From positions 1 to 7,413 of the forward strand of contig CANFNE010000125.1 in the NCBI GenBank assembly GCA_947448105.1: DNA of 7,413 bases. Reading direction: 5' to 3'. The position numbers and the translations under genes are program-made. The notes beneath the pieces were generated by a model. That model searched no databases. It worked only from the letters and a program-made list of their open reading frames with translations, and was not told the DNA's origin. The stretch is from Burkholderiales bacterium. Its GTDB lineage: Bacteria > Pseudomonadota > Gammaproteobacteria > Burkholderiales > Burkholderiaceae_C. Positions 1 through 6,075 of the stretch are shown here, one piece after another (the first letter of the stretch is position 1; the number at the start of each line of letters is the position of its first letter).

Positions 1-850
1 GGGCCTGTATGGCATCGCCATCGCCGCGACATCGATGCTGTCGATGACGGGCATCATCGTCGCCCTGGACGCCTATGGCCCGATCACCGACAACGCCGGC
101 GGCATTGCCGAGATGTCGGAGTTGCCCAAGTCGGTGCGCGACATCACCGACCCGCTGGACGCCGTGGGCAACACCACCAAAGCGGTCACCAAGGGCTACG
201 CGATTGGCTCAGCCGGCTTGGCTGCGCTGGTGCTGTTTGCCGACTACACGCACAAGCTAGACGCCTTTGGCAAGCACATTGCCTTTGACCTGAGCGACCC
301 GATGGTGATCATTGGCCTGTTCATTGGCGGCCTGATTCCCTACCTGTTTGGCGCCATGGCCATGGAAGCGGTGGGCCGCGCGGCGGGCTCGGTGGTGGTG
401 GAAGTGCGCCGCCAGTTCCGCGATATCAAGGGCATCATGGACGGAACCGGTAAGCCCGAATACGACACCGCCGTGGACATGCTGACCACTGCGGCCATCA
501 AAGAAATGATGATTCCCAGCCTCTTGCCCGTGGTCGTGCCCATCGTGGTCGGCCTGGCCCTGGGGCCCGCGGCCTTGGGCGGCTTGCTCATGGGCACCAT
601 CGTGACCGGCCTGTTTGTGGCCATCTCGATGTGCACCGGCGGCGGCGCCTGGGACAACGCCAAGAAATACATCGAAGACGGCCACCACGGCGGCAAGGGC
701 TCTGACACGCACAAGGCGGCGGTGACCGGCGACACCGTGGGCGACCCCTACAAAGACACGGCCGGACCTGCGGTCAACCCGCTGATCAAGATCATCAACA
801 TCGTGGCGCTATTGATCGTGCCGTTGATGATGAAGATTCACGGGGGCTAA
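1..850 (+). CDS. hppA: Membrane-bound H+-translocating inorganic pyrophosphatase, C-terminal part (5' end outside window)
   Basis: The enzyme hydrolyses pyrophosphate in the cytoplasm and uses the energy to pump protons across the inner membrane. The visible 282 residues are the C-terminal part of a protein that is usually about 650-800 residues long; reading starts at base 2, in frame with the upstream part. Seen directly: the DNAGGIAEM motif (about 89-115), the GNTTKAVTKG motif (about 167-196), several long hydrophobic helices (about 200-245, 300-360, 510-630, 785-835), the GGAWDNAKKYIE motif (about 644-679) and the GDTVGDPYKDTAGP motif (about 728-769). The last two are conserved substrate/Mg2+-site segments of this family. 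The lysine of GNTTK (codon 179-181) is the residue that marks K+-independent pumps; K+-dependent ones have alanine there. The protein ends in a short membrane helix and MKIHGG. No neighbour is functionally linked. Family call is very safe; the ion pumped (H+ rather than Na+) is inferred from the K+-independent signature. Confidence 0.96.
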   Translation, partial: GLYGIAIAATSMLSMTGIIVALDAYGPITDNAGGIAEMSELPKSVRDITDPLDAVGNTTKAVTKGYAIGSAGLAALVLFADYTHKLDAFGKHIAFDLSDPMVIIGLFIGGLIPYLFGAMAMEAVGRAAGSVVVEVRRQFRDIKGIMDGTGKPEYDTAVDMLTTAAIKEMMIPSLLPVVVPIVVGLALGPAALGGLLMGTIVTGLFVAISMCTGGGAWDNAKKYIEDGHHGGKGSDTHKAAVTGDTVGDPYKDTAGPAVNPLIKIINIVALLIVPLMMKIHGG

Positions 851-872
851 GGCCCGGACCCCCACGGGCGAA

Positions 873-904
873 CACCGCTCTTACGCGCATTCGTAGGAGC
901 GGTG
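873..904 (+). terminator. 13-bp hairpin after hppA, possible terminator without a T tract
   Basis: CACCGCTCTTACG (873-885) and CGTAGGAGCGGTG (892-904) pair over 13 positions with one G-T wobble and a six-base loop (CGCATT). It begins 22 bases after the hppA stop and lies between hppA and the response-regulator gene, the usual place for a terminator. The bases that follow (905-933) are GC-rich with no run of T, so it does not fit the classical intrinsic model. It may stop transcription weakly, protect the hppA mRNA 3' end, or serve as a protein-binding palindrome for the downstream gene. Confidence 0.45.
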
Positions 905-933
905 CACGCGCCATCACTCGGCGCCGAATCATC

Positions 934-954
934 GAAAAATCGCAATGGTTTTTC
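934..954. repeat. Short AT-rich inverted repeat upstream of the response regulator
   Basis: GAAAAA (934-939) and TTTTTC (949-954) form a perfect six-base inverted repeat around nine bases. It sits 20 bases before the response-regulator ATG in otherwise GC-rich DNA. It could be part of an operator or of the leader mRNA, but it is short enough to be chance. No convincing promoter hexamers were found between 905 and 974. Confidence 0.25.
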
Positions 955-974
955 CTGCTGTTAGCATTCCCAGC

Positions 975-1607
975 ATGAAAATATTGATCGCCGACGACCA
1001 CGCCCTCATGCGCGAGGGGCTGGGTCAGCTGTTGGCGGGCATGTACCCCAATTTGGTACTTTTGCAGGCGGCCAACGGCGCACAGGCCATTGATATGCTG
1101 ATGCCGCACCGGGACATTGACCTGGTGCTTCTGGACTACCAGCTGCCCGACATGAACGGACTTGAGGTGCTGCGCCAATTTGCCAAACTTCGGCCCGGAC
1201 TGGTGGTGCTGGTGGTCTCTGGCTCTGTCAACCCGCACCTGATGCAGCAAACCCTGGGTGCTGGGGCACGCGGCTTTGTGCAAAAGGCCGGCAATGTGCA
1301 GGCCTTGGTGCAGGCCATTGAACTGGTGCTCAAGGGCGCAATCTACCTCCCGCCGGAACTCCAAGCCCTGGCCAAACCGGGCAACGGGGCCGGGCCGAAC
1401 ACGTTATCGCCGCGCCAGGAAACCGTGCTGCACTGCCTGATGGACGGCCAGTCCAACCGCGAAATTGCCAGCGACCTGGATGTATCGGAAGAAACCGTCA
1501 AAACCCACGTCAGCGCCATTCTTCGCTATTTCAACGCCGAAAACCGCACCCAGGCTGCGCTCACAGCACTGGACTCTGGGTTTCGCAGCCCGCGGCGGCG
1601 CACTTAA
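975..1607 (+). CDS. LuxR/NarL-family two-component response regulator
   Basis: A 210-residue cytoplasmic transcription regulator with the normal length and order of the NarL/FixJ class. Residues 1-120 form a receiver domain: the acidic pair D7-D8, phospho-acceptor D54 in LLDYQLPDMNG, the switch residue S82 and the conserved lysine K104 are all present, so it should be phosphorylatable. Residues about 143-200 form a LuxR-type helix-turn-helix (LSPRQETVL, then NREIASDLDVSEETVKTHV), which binds DNA. The ATG at 975 is chosen because MKILIADDHALMREG is the standard opening of such receivers; an in-frame ATG at 945 would add ten unconserved residues. No good Shine-Dalgarno precedes either start. 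The C-terminus (RSPRRRT) is basic. The gene converges with a kinase-like gene on the opposite strand and overlaps its stop. Target genes and signal cannot be read from the sequence. Confidence 0.93.
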   Translation: MKILIADDHALMREGLGQLLAGMYPNLVLLQAANGAQAIDMLMPHRDIDLVLLDYQLPDMNGLEVLRQFAKLRPGLVVLVVSGSVNPHLMQQTLGAGARGFVQKAGNVQALVQAIELVLKGAIYLPPELQALAKPGNGAGPNTLSPRQETVLHCLMDGQSNREIASDLDVSEETVKTHVSAILRYFNAENRTQAALTALDSGFRSPRRRT

Positions 1608-2320
1608 GCGCCGCAGGCGGCCTTGGGCAAACGCAAGGACAGACAAGCAAGCCCGCCAGGTACGAGGCGCAGGTGCAGCCGGCTGCCAAGCAATTGGGCC
1701 AAGCGCTGCGCGGTGTAAAGGTCCAGGCCACTGCCTGGCGCTTCCTTGGCGCCGGCAAAGGGGACAAAGTTATGCAGCCGAACCGGCGCATGCCTTGCTG
1801 CATGAGCCCACCATAACTCCAGGCGCACGGCGTCTTGCACGGGCGGATTGCGCCAAGCCAACAACACGCCACCGGCTGGAGCCTGCGCCAAAGCATGGTC
1901 AATCAGCACCTGTATCAATCGCGCCAGGAGCACCGGGTCGCTGTCCACCACTTGCCCCTGGCTGCGCCAGCGAAGGACTTTGTCACTGAGCGTGCCAATG
2001 GACATGGAAGCGCGCAGCGGCCCCAACAAATGATCCACTGGCACCGCTTGCAGGCTCAGCGGCAGATGGTCTGCGTCGAGCTGCGCCACCAGCGCCAAAT
2101 CCCGCAGCAGCCTTTGCAAATCTTGCACCGCGCTCCCCAGGTGCCCCACCACGGGGGCCCGGCTGCGCCCCATCTTGCGGACGGCGCAAGTGCTCACAAA
2201 CAGCGCCAGCGCCTGCACCGGTTGTGCCAATTCGTGCAGAGCGTCCACCCAAAACTCCGCCACTGCGGCGTCAGGGGCGGGTGCAGGTGGGGCAGGTGGG
2301 GCGGGCAAAGCGTGGGGCAT
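1604..2320 (-). CDS. Degenerate soluble histidine-kinase-like protein, possible phosphotransferase
   Basis: A 238-residue protein with no membrane segment or sensory domain. After a Pro/Ala-rich tail (residues 1-18) comes a DHp-like helical hairpin (about 20-85) with H29 in HELAQPVQAL. This resembles the HDLRQPLQAL H-box of betaproteobacterial sensor kinases, so H29 is the likely phospho-site. The rest (about 95-235) follows the HATPase_c outline but its ATP boxes are damaged: in the N-box (VLIDHALAQAP) the Mg-binding Asn is replaced by H142; where a G1 box DxGxG is expected there is WWAHAARHAP (170-179); a partial G2 box GSGLDLY (196-202) and RLAQLLG remain. I therefore infer little or no kinase activity. 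A DHp domain plus dead ATPase fold is the design of Spo0B and ChpT phosphotransferases, an analogy rather than demonstrated homology. The frame is intact, so it is not an obvious pseudogene. The ATG at 2320 is the first in frame; no Shine-Dalgarno is visible and a later GTG (about 2263) is possible. Confidence 0.78.
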   Translation of the reverse strand: MPHALPAPPAPPAPAPDAAVAEFWVDALHELAQPVQALALFVSTCAVRKMGRSRAPVVGHLGSAVQDLQRLLRDLALVAQLDADHLPLSLQAVPVDHLLGPLRASMSIGTLSDKVLRWRSQGQVVDSDPVLLARLIQVLIDHALAQAPAGGVLLAWRNPPVQDAVRLELWWAHAARHAPVRLHNFVPFAGAKEAPGSGLDLYTAQRLAQLLGSRLHLRLVPGGLACLSLRLPKAACGA

Positions 2321-2394
2321 GGGTCAAGGGCGAAGCCAGTAAGTAGCCCGCAAGGGCAAACACCATCGGCAGGCGAGTGGCCGACCGGGCCTTC

Positions 2395-2422
2395 GATAAT
2401 AGTGCTTTGCCACGCTTTTCAA
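2395..2422 (-). promoter_or_regulatory. Candidate promoter for the kinase-like gene in the divergent gap to moaA
   Basis: The 130-base gap 2321-2450 separates two divergent genes and must carry both promoters unless they lie further inside. On the minus strand TTGAAA (2422-2417) and TATTAT (2401-2396) are spaced by 15 bases, rather short; start of transcription would be near 2389, giving a leader of about 70 bases. On the plus strand GATAAT (2395-2400) is a possible -10 for moaA, overlapping the minus-strand -10, but no -35 is convincing. A five-base inverted repeat TCGGC/GCCGA (2366-2370 / 2380-2384) lies in the gap. No Moco-type riboswitch structure was recognised. Confidence 0.28.
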
Positions 2423-2450
2423 GCGCACCAACAAGGCCACAATCGAGCCC

Positions 2451-3608
2451 ATGACCCATCGCACCGCTTACCGCACTATTCCAGTGCTAGACCAACGCCC
2501 CGGCGCCCTGCCCGTCCCGCCTGGCGCTGCTGGCAACGCCCTCGCCAGCGGCCAAACGCGCGACACCCTGGGTCGCCCGCTGCGTGACCTGCGCATCAGC
2601 GTGACCGACCGTTGCAACTTTCGCTGCAGCTATTGCATGCCCAAAGAGGTGTTTGATAAGGACTATGCCTATTTACCCCACAGTGCGCTGCTGTCCTTTG
2701 AAGAGATCACCCGCATTGCCCGCCAGTTTGTAGCCCACGGCGTGCAAAAAATCCGCCTGACCGGGGGCGAGCCGCTGCTGCGCAAAAACCTTGAAGTACT
2801 GATTGCCCAACTCGCCGCACTGCGCACGCCAGACGGCGAGCCCTTGGACATCACCCTCACCACCAACGGTTCCCTCTTAGCGCGTAAGGCCCGGGCCCTG
2901 AAGGCCGCCGGCCTGCAACGCGTGACCGTGAGCCTGGACGGCCTGGACGACGCGGTGTTCAAAAAGATGAACGACGTAGACTTTCCGGTGGCCGATGTGC
3001 TGGCGGGCATTGCGGCAGCACGGGCTGCAGGTTTGGGGCCGATCAAGGTGAACATGGTGGTCAAACGCGGTACCAACGAGCACGAAATCGTGCCCATGGC
3101 GCGCCACTTTCAGGGCACGGGCGTGGTGCTGCGCTTCATTGAATACATGGACGTGGGCGCCACCAATGGCTGGCGCATGGACGAAGTGCTGCCATCGCGC
3201 GAAGTAATCGCACGGCTGCAGACTGCGCTGCCGCTGGTAGCGCTTGAAGCGTCCGCCCCCGGCGAAACCGCACAGCGCTGGGGCTACGCCAACGCCCAAG
3301 GCGACTATGACCCGCGCCTGGGCGAAGTGGGCGTGATCAGCAGCGTGACCCAGGCCTTTTGCGCTGACTGCAACCGTGCGCGCCTGTCCACCGAAGGACA
3401 ACTGTATTTGTGCCTGTTTGCCAGCCAGGGCTACGACCTGCGCAGCCTGGTGCGCACCGGCAACGCCGACGACGACGCCTTGGCCCAGGCAATAGGCAAC
3501 ATCTGGCATGGCCGTACCGACCGCTATTCGCTTTTGCGCGCAGCGCTGCCGCCCGAGGCGCAGGGCACCGGCGCGCGCCGCGTCGAGATGAGCTACATCG
3601 GGGGCTAG
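2451..3608 (+). CDS. moaA: GTP 3',8-cyclase MoaA (radical SAM, molybdenum cofactor step 1)
   Basis: MoaA converts GTP to 3',8-cyclo-7,8-dihydro-GTP, which MoaC turns into cyclic pyranopterin monophosphate. The 385-residue product carries both iron-sulfur sites: the radical-SAM triad C55-C59-C62 in TDRCNFRCSYCMP and the C-terminal triad C304-C307-C321 in FCADCNRARLSTEGQLYLC, where R309 and R311 match the GTP-contacting arginines. LTGGEPLLRKN is the SAM-binding GGEP motif. The protein ends in the conserved Gly-Gly (MSYIGG). About 30 residues at the N-terminus precede the part shared with E. coli MoaA; such extensions with a VLDQRP-like stretch are, from memory, common in Comamonadaceae, so I keep the ATG at 2451 despite a weak ribosome site. 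It is first in an operon with mobA and moeA, six bases before mobA. Confidence 0.97.
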   Translation: MTHRTAYRTIPVLDQRPGALPVPPGAAGNALASGQTRDTLGRPLRDLRISVTDRCNFRCSYCMPKEVFDKDYAYLPHSALLSFEEITRIARQFVAHGVQKIRLTGGEPLLRKNLEVLIAQLAALRTPDGEPLDITLTTNGSLLARKARALKAAGLQRVTVSLDGLDDAVFKKMNDVDFPVADVLAGIAAARAAGLGPIKVNMVVKRGTNEHEIVPMARHFQGTGVVLRFIEYMDVGATNGWRMDEVLPSREVIARLQTALPLVALEASAPGETAQRWGYANAQGDYDPRLGEVGVISSVTQAFCADCNRARLSTEGQLYLCLFASQGYDLRSLVRTGNADDDALAQAIGNIWHGRTDRYSLLRAALPPEAQGTGARRVEMSYIGG

Positions 3609-3614
3609 TAGCGC

Positions 3615-4301
3615 ATGCCAAGTTTTGACGTGAGGAGCGTGTGCGCCGTGGTACTGGCAGGAGGCATGGGCAGCCGCATGGGGGGCGTGGACAAGGGCCT
3701 GCAACTGCTGGCCGGCCAGCCGCTGGCGCGCCACTGCGTGCAGCGCTTGCAGGCGCAAATCGGCGGCGCGCCGGGCCTAATTTCCATCAACGCCAACCGC
3801 AACGCCGAGGTCTACGCCGCCTGGGACTGCCCGGTGTGGGCGGACGACATCGAGGGCTTTGCCGGGCCGCTGGCCGGGTTTCAAACCGCCTTGCAGCATT
3901 GCGCCGGGGCATCCGCTTTGACCACTGCCTCGCCTGGGGGCTACCGCTATTTGCTCACCGTGGCCTGCGACACGCCGCGCTTTCCACTGGACTTGCTAGC
4001 GCGCCTGGGCCAGTCGCTGGAACACGAAGGCGCCGATATTGCCGTGGCCGGTGCGCCCGAGCAGAGCCCGGGCGGCGCCTGGTCGCTGCGTACCCAGCCG
4101 GTGTTTTGCCTTCTTCGGACCAGCCTGGCGGGCAGCCTGAACGCTTTTTTGAGCGCTGGCGGGCGCAAGGTAGACGCCTGGACGGCGCAGCACCGCACGA
4201 TTACCGTGGCTTTCGACCAACCGCAGGACGACGTCCTGGCGTTTTTTAACGCCAACACCCTGGACGAACTCGGTCGCCTGGAAGCATCCCCCGCCCCATG
4301 A
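3615..4301 (+). CDS. mobA: Molybdenum cofactor guanylyltransferase MobA
   Basis: MobA transfers GMP from GTP to molybdopterin, making the guanine-dinucleotide cofactor used by DMSO-reductase-type enzymes such as nitrate reductase and formate dehydrogenase. Its 228 residues show the nucleotidyltransferase signature LAGGMGSRMGGVDKGL (14-29), with K27 as the substrate-binding lysine, then GPLAG (84-88) and the metal-binding D119 in ACDTPRFP. E. coli MobA has about 194 residues; the excess includes roughly a dozen extra residues between GPLAG and ACDTP (about 96-110, rich in Ala/Ser/Gly) and a longer tail. The start is six bases after the moaA stop, with a G-rich stretch at 3600-3604 as the only ribosome-site candidate. 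The stop overlaps the moeA start as ATGA, so the three genes are probably translated from one message. Confidence 0.95.
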   Translation: MPSFDVRSVCAVVLAGGMGSRMGGVDKGLQLLAGQPLARHCVQRLQAQIGGAPGLISINANRNAEVYAAWDCPVWADDIEGFAGPLAGFQTALQHCAGASALTTASPGGYRYLLTVACDTPRFPLDLLARLGQSLEHEGADIAVAGAPEQSPGGAWSLRTQPVFCLLRTSLAGSLNAFLSAGGRKVDAWTAQHRTITVAFDQPQDDVLAFFNANTLDELGRLEASPAP

Positions 4302-5599
4302 AAACCCTGGACCAGATTGCGGCCGAGCTGCAGGGCTATGACCCGCAGGCGCTGAGCGCGCACACGGTCAACGGCTTTTTGGCGCAGCTGGTGCCGTTGC
4401 CCACACAAAGCGAAGAAGTGCCGCTCATGCAGGCCCTGGGCCGCGTACTGGCACAAACCGTGGTCAGCCCTATCGACGTGCCGCCCCACGACAACTCGGC
4501 CATGGACGGCTATGCCTTTGACGGCCAGGCGCTACAAATCGACACGCCCCTGCAGCTCACGGTGGTTGGCACGGCGCTGGCCGGCGCCGCTTACCAGGGC
4601 GCGGTGGCGACCGGCCAGTGCATCAAGATCATGACAGGCGCGGTGATGCCCGCCGGGCTGGACACCGTGGTGCCGCAAGAGCTGGTGCAGACCAGCGGCG
4701 CGCAGATCACCATTCCCGCAGGCGTCTTGCGTGCAGGCGACAACCGCCGCGCCCGGGGTGAAGACCTGCAACAAGGCAACACCGCCCTGGCCGCAGGCAG
4801 CGTGCTGGCGCCCGCCAGTCTCGGGCTGCTGGCCAGCCTGGGCTTGCCCACGGTGCGGGTCTGGCGCCGCCTGCGCGTGGCCTACTTTTCCACCGGCGAC
4901 GAAATATTGAGCCTGGGCCAGGCCCCGCGCGAAGGCGCGGTGTTTGACAGCAACCGCTACACCGTGTGGGGCATGTTGCAGCGCATGGGCATGGAGTGCA
5001 TTGACTTGGGCGTGGTACCGGACGAGCCGGTGGCGCTTGAGGCCGCCTTTCGCAGCGCAGCCGCGCTGGCCGACGCCATCGTCACCAGCGCAGGCGTGAG
5101 CGTGGGCGAGGCAGACCACACCAAGGCCATGATGCGAAAAATCGCCCAACGCGACACACCCGGCGAAGGCGGCGTGGTGTTTTGGCGCATCGCCATGCGC
5201 CCGGGTCGCCCCATGGCCGTGGGCCGCGTTGGCCGGGTGCCGCTGTTTGGCCTGCCGGGCAACCCGGTGGCGGTAATGGTGACGTTTTTGGCATTTGTGC
5301 GCCCTGCCCTGTGGCGCATGGCCGGCGCCAACGCGCAAGACCCGGCCATATCGCCACCCCTGCTCAAGGCCCGAAGCACCCAGGCCATCCGCAAAAAACC
5401 CGGCCGCACCGAATACCAGCGCGCCATCGTCAGCCCCGACGCGCAAGGCCATTTGTGCGTGGAAACCACCGGCGACCAGGGCTCGGGCGTGCTCAGCTCC
5501 ATGGTGCGCGCCAACGGTTTACTCGTGCTCCACCACGACCAGGGCAAGGTGTCGCCGGGCGATGTGGTGGATGTGATGGTGTTTGCGGGCGTGATGTAG
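4298..5599 (+). CDS. moeA: Molybdopterin molybdenumtransferase MoeA
   Basis: MoeA inserts molybdate into adenylylated molybdopterin, giving the Mo cofactor that MobA then guanylates. The 433-residue product (E. coli MoeA is 411) shows the family blocks in order: PPHDNSAMDGYAF with D70, DTVVPQE (about 125-131), GDNRRARGED (147-156), STGDEI (198-203), DSNRYT (217-222), SAGVSVGEADH ending near D273, and GLPGNPVAV (318-326), followed by the small C-terminal domain IV. The acidic residues needed in E. coli MoeA (around D59, D142, D228, D259) have equivalents here. The ATG at 4298 overlaps the mobA stop by four bases (ATGA), which suggests coupled translation; GGAAG at 4280-4284 is a distant ribosome-site candidate. 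It is the last gene of the operon and converges on rnhA with only 23 bases between. Confidence 0.97.
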   Translation: MKTLDQIAAELQGYDPQALSAHTVNGFLAQLVPLPTQSEEVPLMQALGRVLAQTVVSPIDVPPHDNSAMDGYAFDGQALQIDTPLQLTVVGTALAGAAYQGAVATGQCIKIMTGAVMPAGLDTVVPQELVQTSGAQITIPAGVLRAGDNRRARGEDLQQGNTALAAGSVLAPASLGLLASLGLPTVRVWRRLRVAYFSTGDEILSLGQAPREGAVFDSNRYTVWGMLQRMGMECIDLGVVPDEPVALEAAFRSAAALADAIVTSAGVSVGEADHTKAMMRKIAQRDTPGEGGVVFWRIAMRPGRPMAVGRVGRVPLFGLPGNPVAVMVTFLAFVRPALWRMAGANAQDPAISPPLLKARSTQAIRKKPGRTEYQRAIVSPDAQGHLCVETTGDQGSGVLSSMVRANGLLVLHHDQGKVSPGDVVDVMVFAGVM

Positions 5600-5600
5600 C

Positions 5601-5620
5601 CCTGCCCTTTCGGGCCCAGG
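5601..5620. terminator. Small hairpin between convergent moeA and rnhA
   Basis: GCCC (5604-5607) and GGGC (5612-5615) pair around the tetraloop TTTC; CCT (5601-5603) and AGG (5618-5620) can extend the stem past a two-base bulge. It fills almost the whole 23-base gap between two converging genes, where a two-way terminator would be expected. The stem is short and no T run follows on either strand, so the call is weak. Confidence 0.3.
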
Positions 5621-5622
5621 CT

Positions 5623-6075
5623 TCAGGCCTCGGAAGGTGCCATGCCCACGCCCCGGTTGGCCAGACCGTCGGCACGTTCGTTGCCGGGGTCGCCGTTGTG
5701 TCCTTTGACCCAGCGCCAGTCGATGGTGTGGCCGCCTTGCGCCACCAGGGCGTCGAGTTGCTGCCATAGATCCACGTTTTTCACCGGCTGCTTGGCTGCG
5801 GTGCGCCAGCCTTTGGCTTTCCAGCCGGGCAGCCATTCGGTAATGCCTTTGAGCACATATTGGCTGTCGAGGTGCAGCGTCACGGCGCAGGGGCGCTTGA
5901 GCGCGGCCAGGGCCTGGATCACGGCCATCATTTCCATGCGGTTGTTGGTGGTGCCCGATTCGCCGCCACAGAGTTCTTTCTCGGTGCCGTCGGGCGAGCG
6001 CAAGAGCGCGCCCCACCCCCCCGGGCCGGGATTGCCCTTGCAGGCGCCGTCGGTATAAATCACAACCTGGTTCAC
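5623..6075 (-). CDS. rnhA: Ribonuclease HI
   Basis: RNase HI cleaves the RNA strand of RNA-DNA hybrids, removing R-loops and helping clear primers. With the GTG start at 6075 it has 150 residues (E. coli 155). All catalytic residues are visible: D9 in IYTDGACKGNPGPGGWG, E48 in NNRMEMMAV, D70 in HLDSQYV, H126 in VKGHNGDPGNERAD and D136. The basic handle region (WKAKGWRTAAKQPVKNVDLW, 85-104) is present. The GTG is preferred to any upstream start because VNQVVIYTDG matches the family opening, AAAGGAAA lies at 6090-6083 with AGGA nine bases away, and the GTG overlaps the stop of the upstream methyltransferase (GTGA). A longer reading from 6234 would merely translate the methyltransferase's 3' end in another frame. 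It is co-transcribed with that gene. Confidence 0.97.
   Translation of the reverse strand: MNQVVIYTDGACKGNPGPGGWGALLRSPDGTEKELCGGESGTTNNRMEMMAVIQALAALKRPCAVTLHLDSQYVLKGITEWLPGWKAKGWRTAAKQPVKNVDLWQQLDALVAQGGHTIDWRWVKGHNGDPGNERADGLANRGVGMAPSEA

Noticed and set aside
795..1364. A 189-codon minus-strand open frame over the hppA end and the regulator
   Set aside because: No domain, crosses two real genes on the other strand and the hairpin.
2283..2306. Tandem 9-base repeat (GCAGGTGGG twice, then a partial unit)
   Set aside because: It simply encodes the Pro-Ala-Pro repeats at the N-terminus of the kinase-like protein; it is at most a slippage-prone spot and no regulatory role is visible.
1604..2320. 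Calling the kinase-like gene a pseudogene
   Set aside because: The frame is intact, the H-box and overall fold pattern are kept, and the lost boxes are replaced without gaps, which fits divergence of function better than decay.
2321..2450. Molybdenum-cofactor riboswitch ahead of moaA
   Set aside because: The gap is short and I could not recognise the conserved multi-stem fold; a covariance-model search (Rfam MOCO_RNA_motif) would decide.
1835..2587. A long plus-strand open frame (250 codons) across the kinase-like gene and into moaA
   Set aside because: Its product is rich in His, Gln and Arg with no domain; it is the antisense shadow of the kinase-like gene and runs over the well-supported moaA start.
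2877..3758. A 293-codon minus-strand open frame over moaA and mobA
   Set aside because: Ala/His-rich low-complexity product typical of antisense frames in GC-rich genes; moaA and mobA are certain.
4532..5452. A 306-codon minus-strand open frame inside moeA
   Set aside because: Antisense shadow of moeA with His/Ala/Gly bias and no recognisable motif.
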